From Promicromonospora sukumoe (lineage in GTDB: Bacteria; Actinomycetota; Actinomycetes; Actinomycetales; Cellulomonadaceae): a stretch of 64,000 bases of DNA. The stretch spans positions 434,001-498,000 of the forward strand of contig NZ_JACGWV010000003.1 of assembly GCF_014137995.1 (NCBI RefSeq), given 5' to 3'. The notes under the pieces were generated by a model. The model was not told where the DNA came from and did not search any database. It saw nothing but the letters and a program-made list of their open reading frames with translations. Of this stretch, positions 33,904 to 42,448 are shown in pieces; position 1 is the first letter of the stretch, and every line of letters starts with the position of its first letter. The position numbers and the translations under genes were made by a program.

Positions 33904-34950
33904 GTGAGCAAGGACCTGCGGCGCGCGGCGCCCACCCTGGAGGACGTGGCGAAGGTCGCCGGCGTCTCGCGCGCGACCGTGTCCCGGGTCATCAACGGCA
34001 AGCGCAAGGTGGCGCCGGCCGTCCAGGAGGTGGTCCTGGAGGCGGTCGCCGAGACGGGGTACGTGCCCAACCGGGCCGCGCGGTCCCTGGTCACGCGCCG
34101 GACGGGCACGGTCGCCGTCGTCATCTCGGGCGCCGACGCCGACCCCGAGGGCGAGCTCGACCTGTCCGGCGTCTTCTCCGACCCGTTCTTCGGCCGGGTG
34201 GTCGGGTCGCTCGTGCGCACCCTGCGGCCCCACGACGTGCACCCGGTGCTCATGTTCGCCGACGACGCGCAGACCCGCGGCCAGGTGACCTCCTACCTGC
34301 GGTTCGGCAACGCGGACGGCGCCCTGCTGGTGTCCACGTACGCGGACGACCCGCTCCCCGAGGAGCTCATCGGCACCGGGCGCCCCATCGTGCTGTTCGC
34401 CCGGCCGGGCCACGCGATCCCCGCGAGCTACGTGGACCTCGCGAACGCCGACGGCGCCCGCCTGGCCGCAAACCACCTGCTCGACCGCGGCTGCCGCACG
34501 CTCGGCGTGATCTCCGGGCCGCTCGACGTCCCCTCCGCGCGCGACCGGCTCGACGGCTTCCGGGACGCCGCGGCGCGGCGCGGGCACGCCTTCGTCCCCA
34601 GCGCCGCCGGGTCGTTCACCTTCGAGAGCGGCGAGTCCGCGATGGAGGAGCTGCTCGCGGCCGCGCCGGACCTCGACGGCGTCTTCGTCTCGAACGACCT
34701 CATGGCGCAGGGCGCGATCCACGTGCTCCAGTCCCGCGGCCGGCGCGTGCCCGACGACGTCGCGATCGTCGGGTTCGACGACAGCCCCGTGGCCGTGCAG
34801 GCCCGCCCCCGGCTGACGACGGTGCGGCAGCCCGTCGAGAAGATGGCGGAGGAGATGGCGCGGATGCTGCTGGAGCAGATCGACGCCGACGAGCCGGCGG
34901 TCCGCTCGGCGATCTTCGAGCCGGTCCTGGTGGTCCGCGACTCGGCGTGA
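33904..34950 (+). CDS. LacI-family transcriptional regulator
   Basis: 348 residues from the GTG at 33904; the frame is open further upstream but would cross the operator. HTH TLEDVAKVAGVSRATVSRVINGKRKV is at residues 11-36. The sensor domain ends in the usual VAIVGFDDSPVAVQARPRLTTVRQP. No Shine-Dalgarno is seen and an operator lies 21 bases upstream, so the message may be leaderless and autorepressed. It almost certainly controls the divergent secreted glycosidase operon, which shares an identical operator. Confidence 0.88.
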   Translation: MSKDLRRAAPTLEDVAKVAGVSRATVSRVINGKRKVAPAVQEVVLEAVAETGYVPNRAARSLVTRRTGTVAVVISGADADPEGELDLSGVFSDPFFGRVVGSLVRTLRPHDVHPVLMFADDAQTRGQVTSYLRFGNADGALLVSTYADDPLPEELIGTGRPIVLFARPGHAIPASYVDLANADGARLAANHLLDRGCRTLGVISGPLDVPSARDRLDGFRDAAARRGHAFVPSAAGSFTFESGESAMEELLAAAPDLDGVFVSNDLMAQGAIHVLQSRGRRVPDDVAIVGFDDSPVAVQARPRLTTVRQPVEKMAEEMARMLLEQIDADEPAVRSAIFEPVLVVRDSA

Positions 34951-34997
34951 GCTGGCCTTCTCTGGGGCCGGGGCGCCGACTTCGGTCAGGTGCTGTG

Positions 34998-35023
34998 AGA
35001 CCGGTCAATCGACCGACCGGTCT
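34998..35023. terminator. Inverted repeat after the LacI gene
   Basis: AGACCGGTC (34998-35006) and GACCGGTCT (35015-35023) form a nine-base perfect stem. Overlapping GGTCAATCGACC allows alternative pairing. It lies 48 bases past the stop and may end the LacI transcript or serve as an operator for the chitinase gene. Confidence 0.45.
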
Positions 35024-35195
35024 GAAGACAGTCGACCGATCTCGCGTGGCCCGGCGCCCCCACAGGAGCCCCGCACGTACGGGTAACGCGTGTGGGAATC
35101 CCTCATGACCAGCCTGGACGTACCTTGCTAGGTTCCTGAACAAATCGGCCGTCGGTGTCGACGACGGCCCAGGACCCGAAGCGAGGTGGTTCCCC

Positions 35196-36134
35196 GTGAG
35201 AGCTCGTCGCGTACCGCTCTTTGTCGCAACCCTTGTCGCCGCACTCCTGACGACCGGGGTCGTGGCAGTCCCCGGCTCGGCGGCCACCGCGGGCGGCTCG
35301 GCCGCACCCGCTGCCGTCGCCGACTGCAGCGCGCCGGCCTGGAGCGCCGGCGCCGTCTACGTCGGCGGCAACCTGGTCACGCACGCCGGCGCCTCGTGGC
35401 GCGCCAAGTGGTGGACCCAGGGCGAGACGCCCGGCACCACCGGCGAGTGGGGCGTCTGGGAGCGTGTCGCCACCTGCGGCGGCGGTGAGCCCCCGGTCGA
35501 CCCGCCCGGCACCGAGGACTTCCCGGTCAGCCAGGCGCAGTTCAACTCGTTCTTCCCCAACCGGAACTCGTTCTACACGTACGCGGGTCTGGTCGACGCG
35601 CTCAGCGCCTACCCCGGGTTCGCGAACAGCGGCAGCGAGACCGTCCAGAAGCGTGAGGCCGCGGCGTTCCTCGCCAACGTCTCGCACGAGACCGGCGGGC
35701 TGGTGCACATCGTCGAGCAGAACACGGCGAACTACCCGCACTACTGTGACACGACGCAGCCGTACGGCTGCCCCGCGGGCAACGCCCAGTACTACGGCCG
35801 CGGGCCCGTCCAGCTCAGCTGGAACTTCAACTACAAGGCCGCGGGCGACGCCCTCGGCATCGACCTGCTGAACAACCCGAACCTGGTCTCGACCAACTCG
35901 GCGATCGCCTGGAAGACCGGCCTCTGGTACTGGAACACCCAGAACGGCCCGGGCACCATGACGCCGCACAACGCCATCGTGAACGGTGCCGGCTTCGGCG
36001 AGACGATCCGGAGCATCAACGGCTCCATCGAGTGCAACGGCGGCAACCCGGCACAGGTCCAGAGCCGGATCGACACCTACCTGCGCTTCACGAGCGCCCT
36101 GGGCGTCGACCCGGGCGGCAACCTCTACTGCTGA
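35196..36134 (+). CDS. Secreted GH19 chitinase with chitin-binding domain
   Basis: 312 residues. Signal peptide to about residue 30, then a CBM5/12-type chitin-binding module (about 43-90; PAWSAGAVYVGGNLVTHAGASWRAKWW), a Pro-rich linker, and a GH19 catalytic domain (about 107-312). Catalytic Glu lies in NVSHETGGL, and the family signature appears as YYGRGPVQLSWNFNY. The C-terminus has NPAQVQSRIDTYLRF. It hydrolyses chitin outside the cell. GTG start with GCGAGGTGG upstream. It is a single gene with about 245 bp of upstream sequence; it is followed by a 25-bp perfect palindrome. Confidence 0.93.
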   Translation: MRARRVPLFVATLVAALLTTGVVAVPGSAATAGGSAAPAAVADCSAPAWSAGAVYVGGNLVTHAGASWRAKWWTQGETPGTTGEWGVWERVATCGGGEPPVDPPGTEDFPVSQAQFNSFFPNRNSFYTYAGLVDALSAYPGFANSGSETVQKREAAAFLANVSHETGGLVHIVEQNTANYPHYCDTTQPYGCPAGNAQYYGRGPVQLSWNFNYKAAGDALGIDLLNNPNLVSTNSAIAWKTGLWYWNTQNGPGTMTPHNAIVNGAGFGETIRSINGSIECNGGNPAQVQSRIDTYLRFTSALGVDPGGNLYC

Positions 36135-36162
36135 CCCGCTCACCTAACCGGGGCCAGATGCC

Positions 36163-36221
36163 TTGACCACAGCGGTTGCTGCCAGGAGCACGCCCGTCCT
36201 GGCAGCAACCGCTGTGGTCAA
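36163..36221. terminator. Perfect 25-bp inverted repeat after the chitinase gene
   Basis: Arms 36163-36187 and 36197-36221 (TTGACCACAGCGGTTGCTGC...) match perfectly around a nine-base loop. It lies between convergent genes and is probably a bidirectional terminator. Its sequence is unrelated to families A-D. Confidence 0.75.
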
Positions 36222-36338
36222 CACCCGGGGTCGACGACGCCGGGCAAAGAGAGCGGGCGAGGAGAGCGCGGCGGCTAGGTTATCCAGAGAGGGAGAAGGA
36301 AGTCGCCGCATGGCCTCGCCCGGGCGACACCCTAGACG

Positions 36339-38510
36339 TCAGGCGGGCACCAGGTCGAGGAGGTTCTGCGGCGTGACCACGTGGGAGCCCTCCGGCAGGT
36401 CCTCCGGGGCGCCGAACCCGAGATACGTCACCGGTCCGGCCCCGTGCGGCACCTCGTGGTGCACCTTGACGCCGTCGGCCCGGAGCAGGTCCACCAGGTA
36501 GCGCACCGTGAGGTACCGGCGCGCCGCGATGTCCCGGACCAGCGTCGTCGTGGTGACGCGGTGCCCCTCCACGGTGTTGAACCTCGACCTCCCGCCGAGG
36601 TTCAGGTGCAGCCAGAGCGCCTCCCAGCCGTCCTCCGCACGCAGGAAGGCAGCCGGGATCGCGACCCGGCCCCGGCCCGCCAGGTCGGACTTCAGGCGCA
36701 CTGTCGCCGGCTCGAACGGCAGCCCGGCCTGCGCGACGTCGCGGGTCATGAACCCGAAGAAACCCTCGGCGACCTCGTCGAACCGCTCTCCCGAGTACAC
36801 GTGCACCTCCGGCACGACGACGTCGCGCCTGATGCCGGACAGCCTGACGTCCACGAACTCCGTGGCGCCGTCCGGGGCCTCGGTGACGTCGCCGGAGTGC
36901 ACGAAGCCCCCGCCGCGCAGCCGCGTCCACGAGACGTGCTCGGCGTCGGCGAAGTCGCGGTCCAGCAGCAGGCACGACAGGTCGAGGTCCGTGTCCACGG
37001 CCTGCTGCCGCCAGTGCACGAAGAACCGCAGCAGCTCGCCGGTCACCCGGGTCCGCGAGCCGCGAGGCAGCACCCCGGCGCCGTCGGGCCGGGCCCGCGC
37101 CGACAGCGGGAGGGCCACGTCGAGGAGATCGGGCTCGACCACTAGGTCCTGCGGCCTCGGCACCCGGCGGAGCACCTCGGCGTCGCAGGCCAGGGCCAGC
37201 GCCGTCAGGGCGTCCGCGGGCAGGTCCGCGCGCTCGTCGGGCACGGCCCACGCCCCGCCTGCCCGGTTGACGAAGACGCGCCGGTCGCCGTTCGCCCGCC
37301 GCGCGTCCGCCCTCCGCCGGTTCTCCAGGTGCTCGCGGAGCCCGAGCACGACCCGGCCGGACACCCCGGGCAGCGCCCGTTCGAGGGCGTCGGCCACGGC
37401 GGCCGCCTCGGCGTCGTCCGCCGCCGAGCGCAGCAGGTGGTCCGCCCGCCGCACGAACGTGCCGGGCGCCGCGGCGAGCAGCCGCAGCGCCTCCGCCCGG
37501 GAGCCCGAGGCGAGCGACCGCTCGACCCGGGCGGCCAGGGACGGCGCGTCCTCGTCACCGCGCGCGACGGCGAAGACCCGGGCCGCCGACGGCAGGGCCG
37601 GGTGCTCGTGCGGGTGCAGCCGCTCGCCGAGCCGCTTCCACCTCTCGCGGTGCGCGGCGACATCACCGAGCTTCGTGGGCGACGCCTCCACGACGGCGTC
37701 GAGCGCGCCGAGCAGCACACGCCGGACCGGCCGGGGCAGCGACCGGAACCGCGTCGCCGTCTCGAGCGTCACGTCCCCGCCGGACAGCGCGCACGCCAGC
37801 CGCAGGACGTCGGTGACCGTGTCGACCTGGGGCTCCCGCCCGTACAGGAGGTGCGTGGCGTTGACGATCGCGCGCGCCGTCCGCAGCGGGACCGTCGCTG
37901 GCTGCTCCATGCCGCCGCAGTGCTGGGCCAGCAGCGCGAGCGCGGCGAGGTCGGCGTCGGACAGCGGCGTCGTGCTCCCCGCGAGGTGCAGGTAGAGCCG
38001 GTGGGCCTCCTCGTCGAGCGTGCCGCCGACGTCGAGCACCGTGCGCCGGTCGCTCAGCGCGGGCACGAAGGTATCGTGCGCCGCCACCATCTCCTCGTAG
38101 GTGTGCTGGTAGCGGCCGTAGCGGGGGAGTGCGAGCAGGTTGACCTTCCCCTGACGCGCGAGGATCTCCTCGGCGTCCGGGGCTCGCTCCAACGCATCCC
38201 GAAGGCACGACACCCAGAAGTCCAGGGTGTCCGGCACATTCTGCGGGAAGTCCTGGAAGTACGTGTTGTGCTGCACGTGGGCGCCGACCGCCTCGTGCAC
38301 GACGGCGAGGGTCTGCACCGCCACCAGCCGCGCGTCCTGCGGCGCCAGGGAGCCCAGGTAGCCCAGCAGTCGGCCCGAGGCCTTGTAGCCCGAGGTCAGG
38401 AGCACGGTGTCGAACCGCCGGGCGACCGAGGCGGCGTCGCCGGTCGAGACCGCGGTGAGGGGGACGCGCCACGTCCGGCGGACGACCAGGTCGAAGATCT
38501 GCGCAGACAT
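36339..38510 (-). CDS. Large protein with C-terminal TerD-like domain (resembles MXAN_6230/SCO0854 family)
   Basis: 723 residues (ATG at 38510; 38519 and 38522 are in-frame alternatives with no clear ribosome site). The N-terminal 500 residues are mostly helical, with HVQHNTYFQDFPQNVPDTLDFW near residue 75. Residues about 510-620 resemble TerD stress domains: LRFFVHW, DLDLSCLLLDRD, GATEFVDVRLSGI, VPEVHVYSGERF, followed by FMTRD. TerD domains bind calcium and act in membrane-stress responses. The overall layout recalls the MXAN_6230/SCO0854 family, but I see no clear RING cysteines. Function unknown. It is divergent from an aldo/keto reductase. Confidence 0.6.
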   Translation of the reverse strand: MSAQIFDLVVRRTWRVPLTAVSTGDAASVARRFDTVLLTSGYKASGRLLGYLGSLAPQDARLVAVQTLAVVHEAVGAHVQHNTYFQDFPQNVPDTLDFWVSCLRDALERAPDAEEILARQGKVNLLALPRYGRYQHTYEEMVAAHDTFVPALSDRRTVLDVGGTLDEEAHRLYLHLAGSTTPLSDADLAALALLAQHCGGMEQPATVPLRTARAIVNATHLLYGREPQVDTVTDVLRLACALSGGDVTLETATRFRSLPRPVRRVLLGALDAVVEASPTKLGDVAAHRERWKRLGERLHPHEHPALPSAARVFAVARGDEDAPSLAARVERSLASGSRAEALRLLAAAPGTFVRRADHLLRSAADDAEAAAVADALERALPGVSGRVVLGLREHLENRRRADARRANGDRRVFVNRAGGAWAVPDERADLPADALTALALACDAEVLRRVPRPQDLVVEPDLLDVALPLSARARPDGAGVLPRGSRTRVTGELLRFFVHWRQQAVDTDLDLSCLLLDRDFADAEHVSWTRLRGGGFVHSGDVTEAPDGATEFVDVRLSGIRRDVVVPEVHVYSGERFDEVAEGFFGFMTRDVAQAGLPFEPATVRLKSDLAGRGRVAIPAAFLRAEDGWEALWLHLNLGGRSRFNTVEGHRVTTTTLVRDIAARRYLTVRYLVDLLRADGVKVHHEVPHGAGPVTYLGFGAPEDLPEGSHVVTPQNLLDLVPA

Positions 38511-38573
38511 GACGCGCATCATGGCAGGGAACGGTGGTCCGGGAGCACAGGATTCCCGTGCCACGATGGCCGC

Positions 38574-39629
38574 ATGCCTCTCGCATCCCGGTACCTCGCA
38601 GCAGAGGACCGTTACGACACCATGCAGTACCGCCGCACCGGCCGCTCGGGTCTGGACCTGCCCGCGCTGTCCCTGGGGCTCTGGCACAACTTCGGCGACA
38701 CCAGCCCGTTCGACACGCAGCGCGCCATCCTGCGCCGCGCGCTCGACCTGGGCGTCACGCACTTCGACCTCGCGAACAACTACGGCCCGTCCTACGGCGC
38801 GGCCGAGGCGAACTTCGGCCGGCACCTCGCCGCCGACCTCAAGCCGTACCGCGACGAGCTGGTCCTGTCCACGAAGGCCGGCTACGACATGTGGCCCGGC
38901 CCCTACGGCGACCACGGCTCCCGCAAGTACCTGCTGGCCAGCCTCGACCAGTCGCTGACCCGGATGGGCGTCGACTACGTCGACGTCTTCTACCACCACC
39001 GGCCCGACCCCTCGACGCCGCTCGAGGAGACCATGGGCGCGCTGGCCTCCGCGGTCCAGCAGGGCAAGGCGCTGTACGTCGGCGTCTCCAACTACTCGCC
39101 GGCGCGCACGCGTGACGCCGCGCGCATCCTCGGCGAGCTGGGCGTGCCGCTGCTCATCCACCAGCCGTCCTACTCGATGTTCAACCGGCACATCGAGAAC
39201 CCCGCCCACGAGGACGGGTACGACGGCGTGCAGAGCGAGTCGCTGCTCGACGTCGTCGGCGAGCTGGGCGTCGGGACCATCGTGTTCTCCCCGCTGCAGC
39301 AGGGCCTGCTGACCAGCAAGTACCTCGCCGGCGCGGCCCCGGCCGGGTCGCGTGCGGCCCGCTCCGACTCGCCGTTCCTCTCGGACCGGGCCCTCACCGA
39401 GGACTACCTGGGCCGCGCCAAGGCGCTCAACGACATCGCCGCCGGCCGCGGGCAGACGCTCGCGCAGCTCGCGCTCGCCTGGGTGCTGCGCGACGAGCGC
39501 ATCACCTCCGCGCTGATCGGCGCGTCGTCGGTGGCGCAGCTCGAGGACAACGTCGCGGCGCTCGCGGCGGGACCCCTGACGGCGGACGAGATCGCGGCGA
39601 TCGAGCCGCTGGCGCGCCCGCTCGGCTGA
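38574..39629 (+). CDS. Aldo/keto reductase (YghZ/Gpr type)
   Basis: 351 residues, NADPH-dependent (beta/alpha)8 reductase. It carries the AKR14 pattern: HFDLANNYGPSYGAAE (catalytic Tyr), STKAGYDMWPGPYGDHGSRKYL (Lys), DYVDVFYHHRPDP (His), and GASSVAQLEDNV (cofactor loop). The close match to E. coli YghZ, L-glyceraldehyde-3-phosphate reductase, suggests detoxification of aldehydes such as methylglyoxal. It is divergent from the TerD-like gene with 63 bp between starts, so both could respond to the same stress. A GC-rich hairpin follows. Confidence 0.88.
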   Translation: MPLASRYLAAEDRYDTMQYRRTGRSGLDLPALSLGLWHNFGDTSPFDTQRAILRRALDLGVTHFDLANNYGPSYGAAEANFGRHLAADLKPYRDELVLSTKAGYDMWPGPYGDHGSRKYLLASLDQSLTRMGVDYVDVFYHHRPDPSTPLEETMGALASAVQQGKALYVGVSNYSPARTRDAARILGELGVPLLIHQPSYSMFNRHIENPAHEDGYDGVQSESLLDVVGELGVGTIVFSPLQQGLLTSKYLAGAAPAGSRAARSDSPFLSDRALTEDYLGRAKALNDIAAGRGQTLAQLALAWVLRDERITSALIGASSVAQLEDNVAALAAGPLTADEIAAIEPLARPLG

Positions 39630-39649
39630 CGGGTCCGGCGCGGACGTAC

Positions 39650-39691
39650 GACGCCGTCGGGCCCGGGATCGCACCCGGGGCCGGCGGCGTC
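39650..39691. terminator. GC-rich hairpin after the aldo/keto reductase gene
   Basis: 18-base arms (39650-39667, 39674-39691) with two mismatches and loop ATCGCA, 20 bases after the stop codon; no T-run. Confidence 0.55.
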
Positions 39692-39831
39692 GGCCTCTCC
39701 ACACCCCGTGTTCCACCGCACTTCACGGGGCCGTCGCGCCGAATCGGCCCGGGCGGCGGACCATGAGGGGGTCCGCCGCTCGACGGGGAGGGGTACTGGG
39801 AGGTACTGCACTCGCGAGAAGGAGCACCAAC

Positions 39832-41070
39832 GTGACCGAGACGAAGTCCGCGATCGTGGTCGGGGCCGGCATGGTCGGCCTGGCGACAGCCTGGCACCTG
39901 CAGGAACGTGGCGTGGAGGTGACGGTCCTGGACCGGCACGGCGTCGCGTCCGGGTCCTCCTGGGGGAACGCCGGCTGGCTGACGCCGGGGATGGCGATGC
40001 CGCTCGCCGACCCGTCGCTCTGGGCCTACGGCCCGAAGGCGATGCTCGACCCCGACGCCGCGCTCAGCGTCCCCTTCCGGTTCGACCGCGCGCTCTGGGG
40101 CTTCCTCGCCCGGTTCATGGCGCACGCGACGCCCGGCGCGTGGCAGCGCGCCATGGCCGCCCTCACCCCGATCGACCGCCTGGCCCTGGAGGCGTACGAC
40201 GAGCTCGAGTCAGGCGGCGTCCACGCGACCTCGTACGACAGCCCCTGGGTGGTCGGGTTCGAGCGCGAGCAGCAGTCGCGCCCGTTCGTCCACGAGCTCC
40301 GCGCCGTGGCGAAGGCCGGCCAGAAGATCGCGCTGTCCCGGGTGCCCGACGGCGTCCGCGTGCCCCACCTCTCCCGGGCCGTCCGGTCCACCTGGACCCT
40401 GGAGGGGCAGCGGTACATCGAGCCCGGCCCGTACGTGGAGGCGCTGGCGACGTCGGTCAGCGCGCGCGGCGCCAAGGTCCTGACGGACGCCCGGGTCACC
40501 GACGTCCGGACGCGGGCGGGCGGCGGCGCCGAGGTCGACGTCGCCGGCCACGACACGCTCCGGTCGGACGCCGTCGTCGTCGCCACGGGCGCGTGGCTCC
40601 CGGACCTGACCCGGCGGCTCGGCGTCCGCACGCGCGTGCAGGCGGGGCGCGGCTACTCGTTCAGCGTGCCCGTCTCCGGCCCGCCGATCGACCACCCCGT
40701 CTACTTCCCGGCCCGCCGCGTGGCCTGCACCCCGTACCAGGGGCGGCTGCGGATCGCCGGGACCATGGAGTTCCGCGGGCCCGACGAGCCGTTCCAGCCG
40801 CGCCGGATCGAGGCGATCGTGAACTCGGTCCGCGGCCTCTTCGAGGGCGTCGACCTGGACTCCCGGGCCGACGAGTGGGTCGGCTCCCGGCCCGTGACGC
40901 CGGACGGGCTGCCGCTCGTGGGCCGGACGGCGGCGCCCGGCGTCTACGTGGCGGGCGGTCACGGCATGTGGGGCATGGTGCTCGGCCCGGCCACCGGCCG
41001 CGCCCTCGCGGCACAGATCACGACGGGGGAGACGCCGGAGGAGATCAGGCCGTTCGACCCGCTGCGCTGA
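39832..41070 (+). CDS. FAD-dependent D-amino-acid dehydrogenase-like oxidoreductase
   Basis: 412 residues of the DAO/DadA family. The N-terminal FAD motif AIVVGAGMVGLATAWHLQERGVEVTVLDR is at residues 7-35. Other family marks are SGSSWGNAGWLTPG, VATGAWLPDLTRRLG, and the C-terminal RPVTPDGLPLVGRTAAPGVYVAGGHGMWGM. The likely reaction is oxidative deamination of a D-amino acid, passing electrons to the respiratory chain. GTG start with AAGGAG upstream. Its 3' end overlaps the convergent TetR gene by 26 bases. Confidence 0.87.
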   Translation: MTETKSAIVVGAGMVGLATAWHLQERGVEVTVLDRHGVASGSSWGNAGWLTPGMAMPLADPSLWAYGPKAMLDPDAALSVPFRFDRALWGFLARFMAHATPGAWQRAMAALTPIDRLALEAYDELESGGVHATSYDSPWVVGFEREQQSRPFVHELRAVAKAGQKIALSRVPDGVRVPHLSRAVRSTWTLEGQRYIEPGPYVEALATSVSARGAKVLTDARVTDVRTRAGGGAEVDVAGHDTLRSDAVVVATGAWLPDLTRRLGVRTRVQAGRGYSFSVPVSGPPIDHPVYFPARRVACTPYQGRLRIAGTMEFRGPDEPFQPRRIEAIVNSVRGLFEGVDLDSRADEWVGSRPVTPDGLPLVGRTAAPGVYVAGGHGMWGMVLGPATGRALAAQITTGETPEEIRPFDPLR

Positions 41071-41800
41071 GCCGGTCGAGCCCGTCGAGGATCAGGTCGA
41101 GGCCGAACTCGAACTCGGTCTGGTCGTCGCACCAGCCCAGGGTGGCGCCCGGCTCGTCGTGGGCCACCTCGGCGAGCATCTGGACCATGTGCGGCACCTG
41201 GTCGGCCATCTGCTGCAGCATCGCGGCCGCCTCGTCGTCGGCGCCCTCCCTGGCCCCGCCGTCGGCGGCCGAGCCCGCGGTCGCGCCGTCGGGCTCGAAG
41301 AGCTCCTGGGAGAACCCGAACGCGCGGCTGCCCAGGGCGTGCATCGCGTGGTGTACCAGGTCCCAGGAGAAGCCGCCGCGCCGCATCAGCCCCAGCAGCG
41401 AGTCGCAGTACCGGACGATGTGCAGGCTGAACGACGTCCGGGACTCCAGGACGGTCGACGCCCAGGGGTGGCGCAGCAGCACCGCGCGCGCCGTGAGGAT
41501 CTGCCGGCGCATCGTGGGCTTCCACGCGGACGACGGCGCGTCGTCCGGCAGGGGGTCGAGCTGGGCGACCGCGTCCTGGATCTCCGCCGCGACGACGTCC
41601 ACGACGCCGTCCAGCAGGTCCTCCTTGCTGGCGACGTGGTGGTAGAGCGACATGGCCTCGATGCCGACCTCGCGGGCCAGGCTCCGCATGGTGAGCGCCC
41701 CGAGGCCGTCCCGGTCCGCCAGGGCGACCGCAGACTCCAGCACCCGGGCGCGGGTCAGCGTGGTCCGTGGTGGCGTGCCTGTGGTCTGCGGGGAAGTCAT
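41045..41800 (-). CDS. TetR-family transcriptional regulator
   Basis: 251 residues. N-terminal HTH at about 16-62 (TRARVLESAVALADRDGLGALTMRSLAREVGIEAMSLYHHVASKEDLLDG), then a TetR_C-type ligand domain. A disordered acidic loop (about 180-200, DGATAGSAADGGAREGADDE) interrupts the C-terminal half. It is divergent from the deazaflavin-reductase/MDR pair, and two tandem CTTACGnCGTAAG sites lie between, so it probably represses both itself and that pair. Its last codons overlap the dadA-like gene on the other strand. Confidence 0.88.
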   Translation of the reverse strand: MTSPQTTGTPPRTTLTRARVLESAVALADRDGLGALTMRSLAREVGIEAMSLYHHVASKEDLLDGVVDVVAAEIQDAVAQLDPLPDDAPSSAWKPTMRRQILTARAVLLRHPWASTVLESRTSFSLHIVRYCDSLLGLMRRGGFSWDLVHHAMHALGSRAFGFSQELFEPDGATAGSAADGGAREGADDEAAAMLQQMADQVPHMVQMLAEVAHDEPGATLGWCDDQTEFEFGLDLILDGLDRLSAAGRTA

Positions 41801-41854
41801 GGTCTCGCGATCCTACGTCCGCCGACCCTTGACGGGGCCTGGCGCCGGTCCTAC

Positions 41855-41881
41855 CTTACGACGTAAGGCTTACGCCGTAAG
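41855..41881. promoter_or_regulatory. Tandem TetR operators CTTACGnCGTAAG
   Basis: Two perfect palindromes, CTTACGaCGTAAG (41855-41867) and CTTACGcCGTAAG (41869-41881), are spaced 14 bp centre to centre. They lie in the 105-bp gap between the divergent TetR gene and the reductase gene. Confidence 0.82.
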
Positions 41882-41905
41882 TCTCCTCCGGAAAGGTGGT
41901 GCGTC

Positions 41906-42448
41906 ATGTGGACCTGGATCCTGTGGGTAGTGGGGGCTCTTCTCGTGCTGGGGCTCGCCGCGTTCGTGGCGCTGGTGCTGGTCATGCGCACCAAGAACCG
42001 GCGAGGTCTCGCGGTCGTCCGCCGGTTCAACCGCCGGGTCACCAACCGCCGGACGCTGCGCGACGCAGGGAAGGCCGGTTCGTCCAACGACCTGATCCGC
42101 CATGTCGGGCGCAGGTCCGGGGCGCGGTACGCGACGCCGATCGGCGTGTACCCGATGGACGACGACTTCCTCGTGTACCTGCCGTACGGCGCCGGCGTGG
42201 ACTGGCTGCGCAACGTCCGGGCGGCCGGCTCCGCGGAGCTGCTGGTCGACGGGCAGACCTACGTGGTGACCCCGGAGATCGTCGAGCCGGCCGAGGCGCT
42301 GCCCTACCTGAGCGCGGCGGACCGGCGGGTCGCGCGGCTCTTCAAGGTCACCGACTTCCTCGCGCTGCGGCGGGCGCCGGGGGGTGCGGCCGATGCGGAG
42401 GGCGTGGAGAGCGCGACCGGCTCGACCAGCGCGGGCGGCGCCGAGTGA
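41906..42448 (+). CDS. Nitroreductase-family deazaflavin-dependent oxidoreductase (DDN-like)
   Basis: 180 residues. An N-terminal membrane anchor (residues 4-27, WILWVVGALLVLGLAAFVALVLV) precedes a small split-barrel domain with the DDN pattern (GRRSGARYATPIGVYPMDDDFLVYLPYGAGVDWLRNVRAAG). These enzymes use reduced F420 to reduce quinones or nitro compounds at the membrane. GGAAAGGTGG lies upstream of the ATG. It overlaps the next gene by four bases (GTGA). Both are probably released from repression by the TetR protein, which suggests a quinone or xenobiotic response. Confidence 0.82.
   Translation: MWTWILWVVGALLVLGLAAFVALVLVMRTKNRRGLAVVRRFNRRVTNRRTLRDAGKAGSSNDLIRHVGRRSGARYATPIGVYPMDDDFLVYLPYGAGVDWLRNVRAAGSAELLVDGQTYVVTPEIVEPAEALPYLSAADRRVARLFKVTDFLALRRAPGGAADAEGVESATGSTSAGGAE

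Noticed and set aside
36310..36501. Short plus-strand ORF with GGAGAAGGAAG upstream of its ATG
   Set aside because: It runs antisense into the TerD-like gene, its peptide is Arg/Ser-rich, and it has no recognisable homology.
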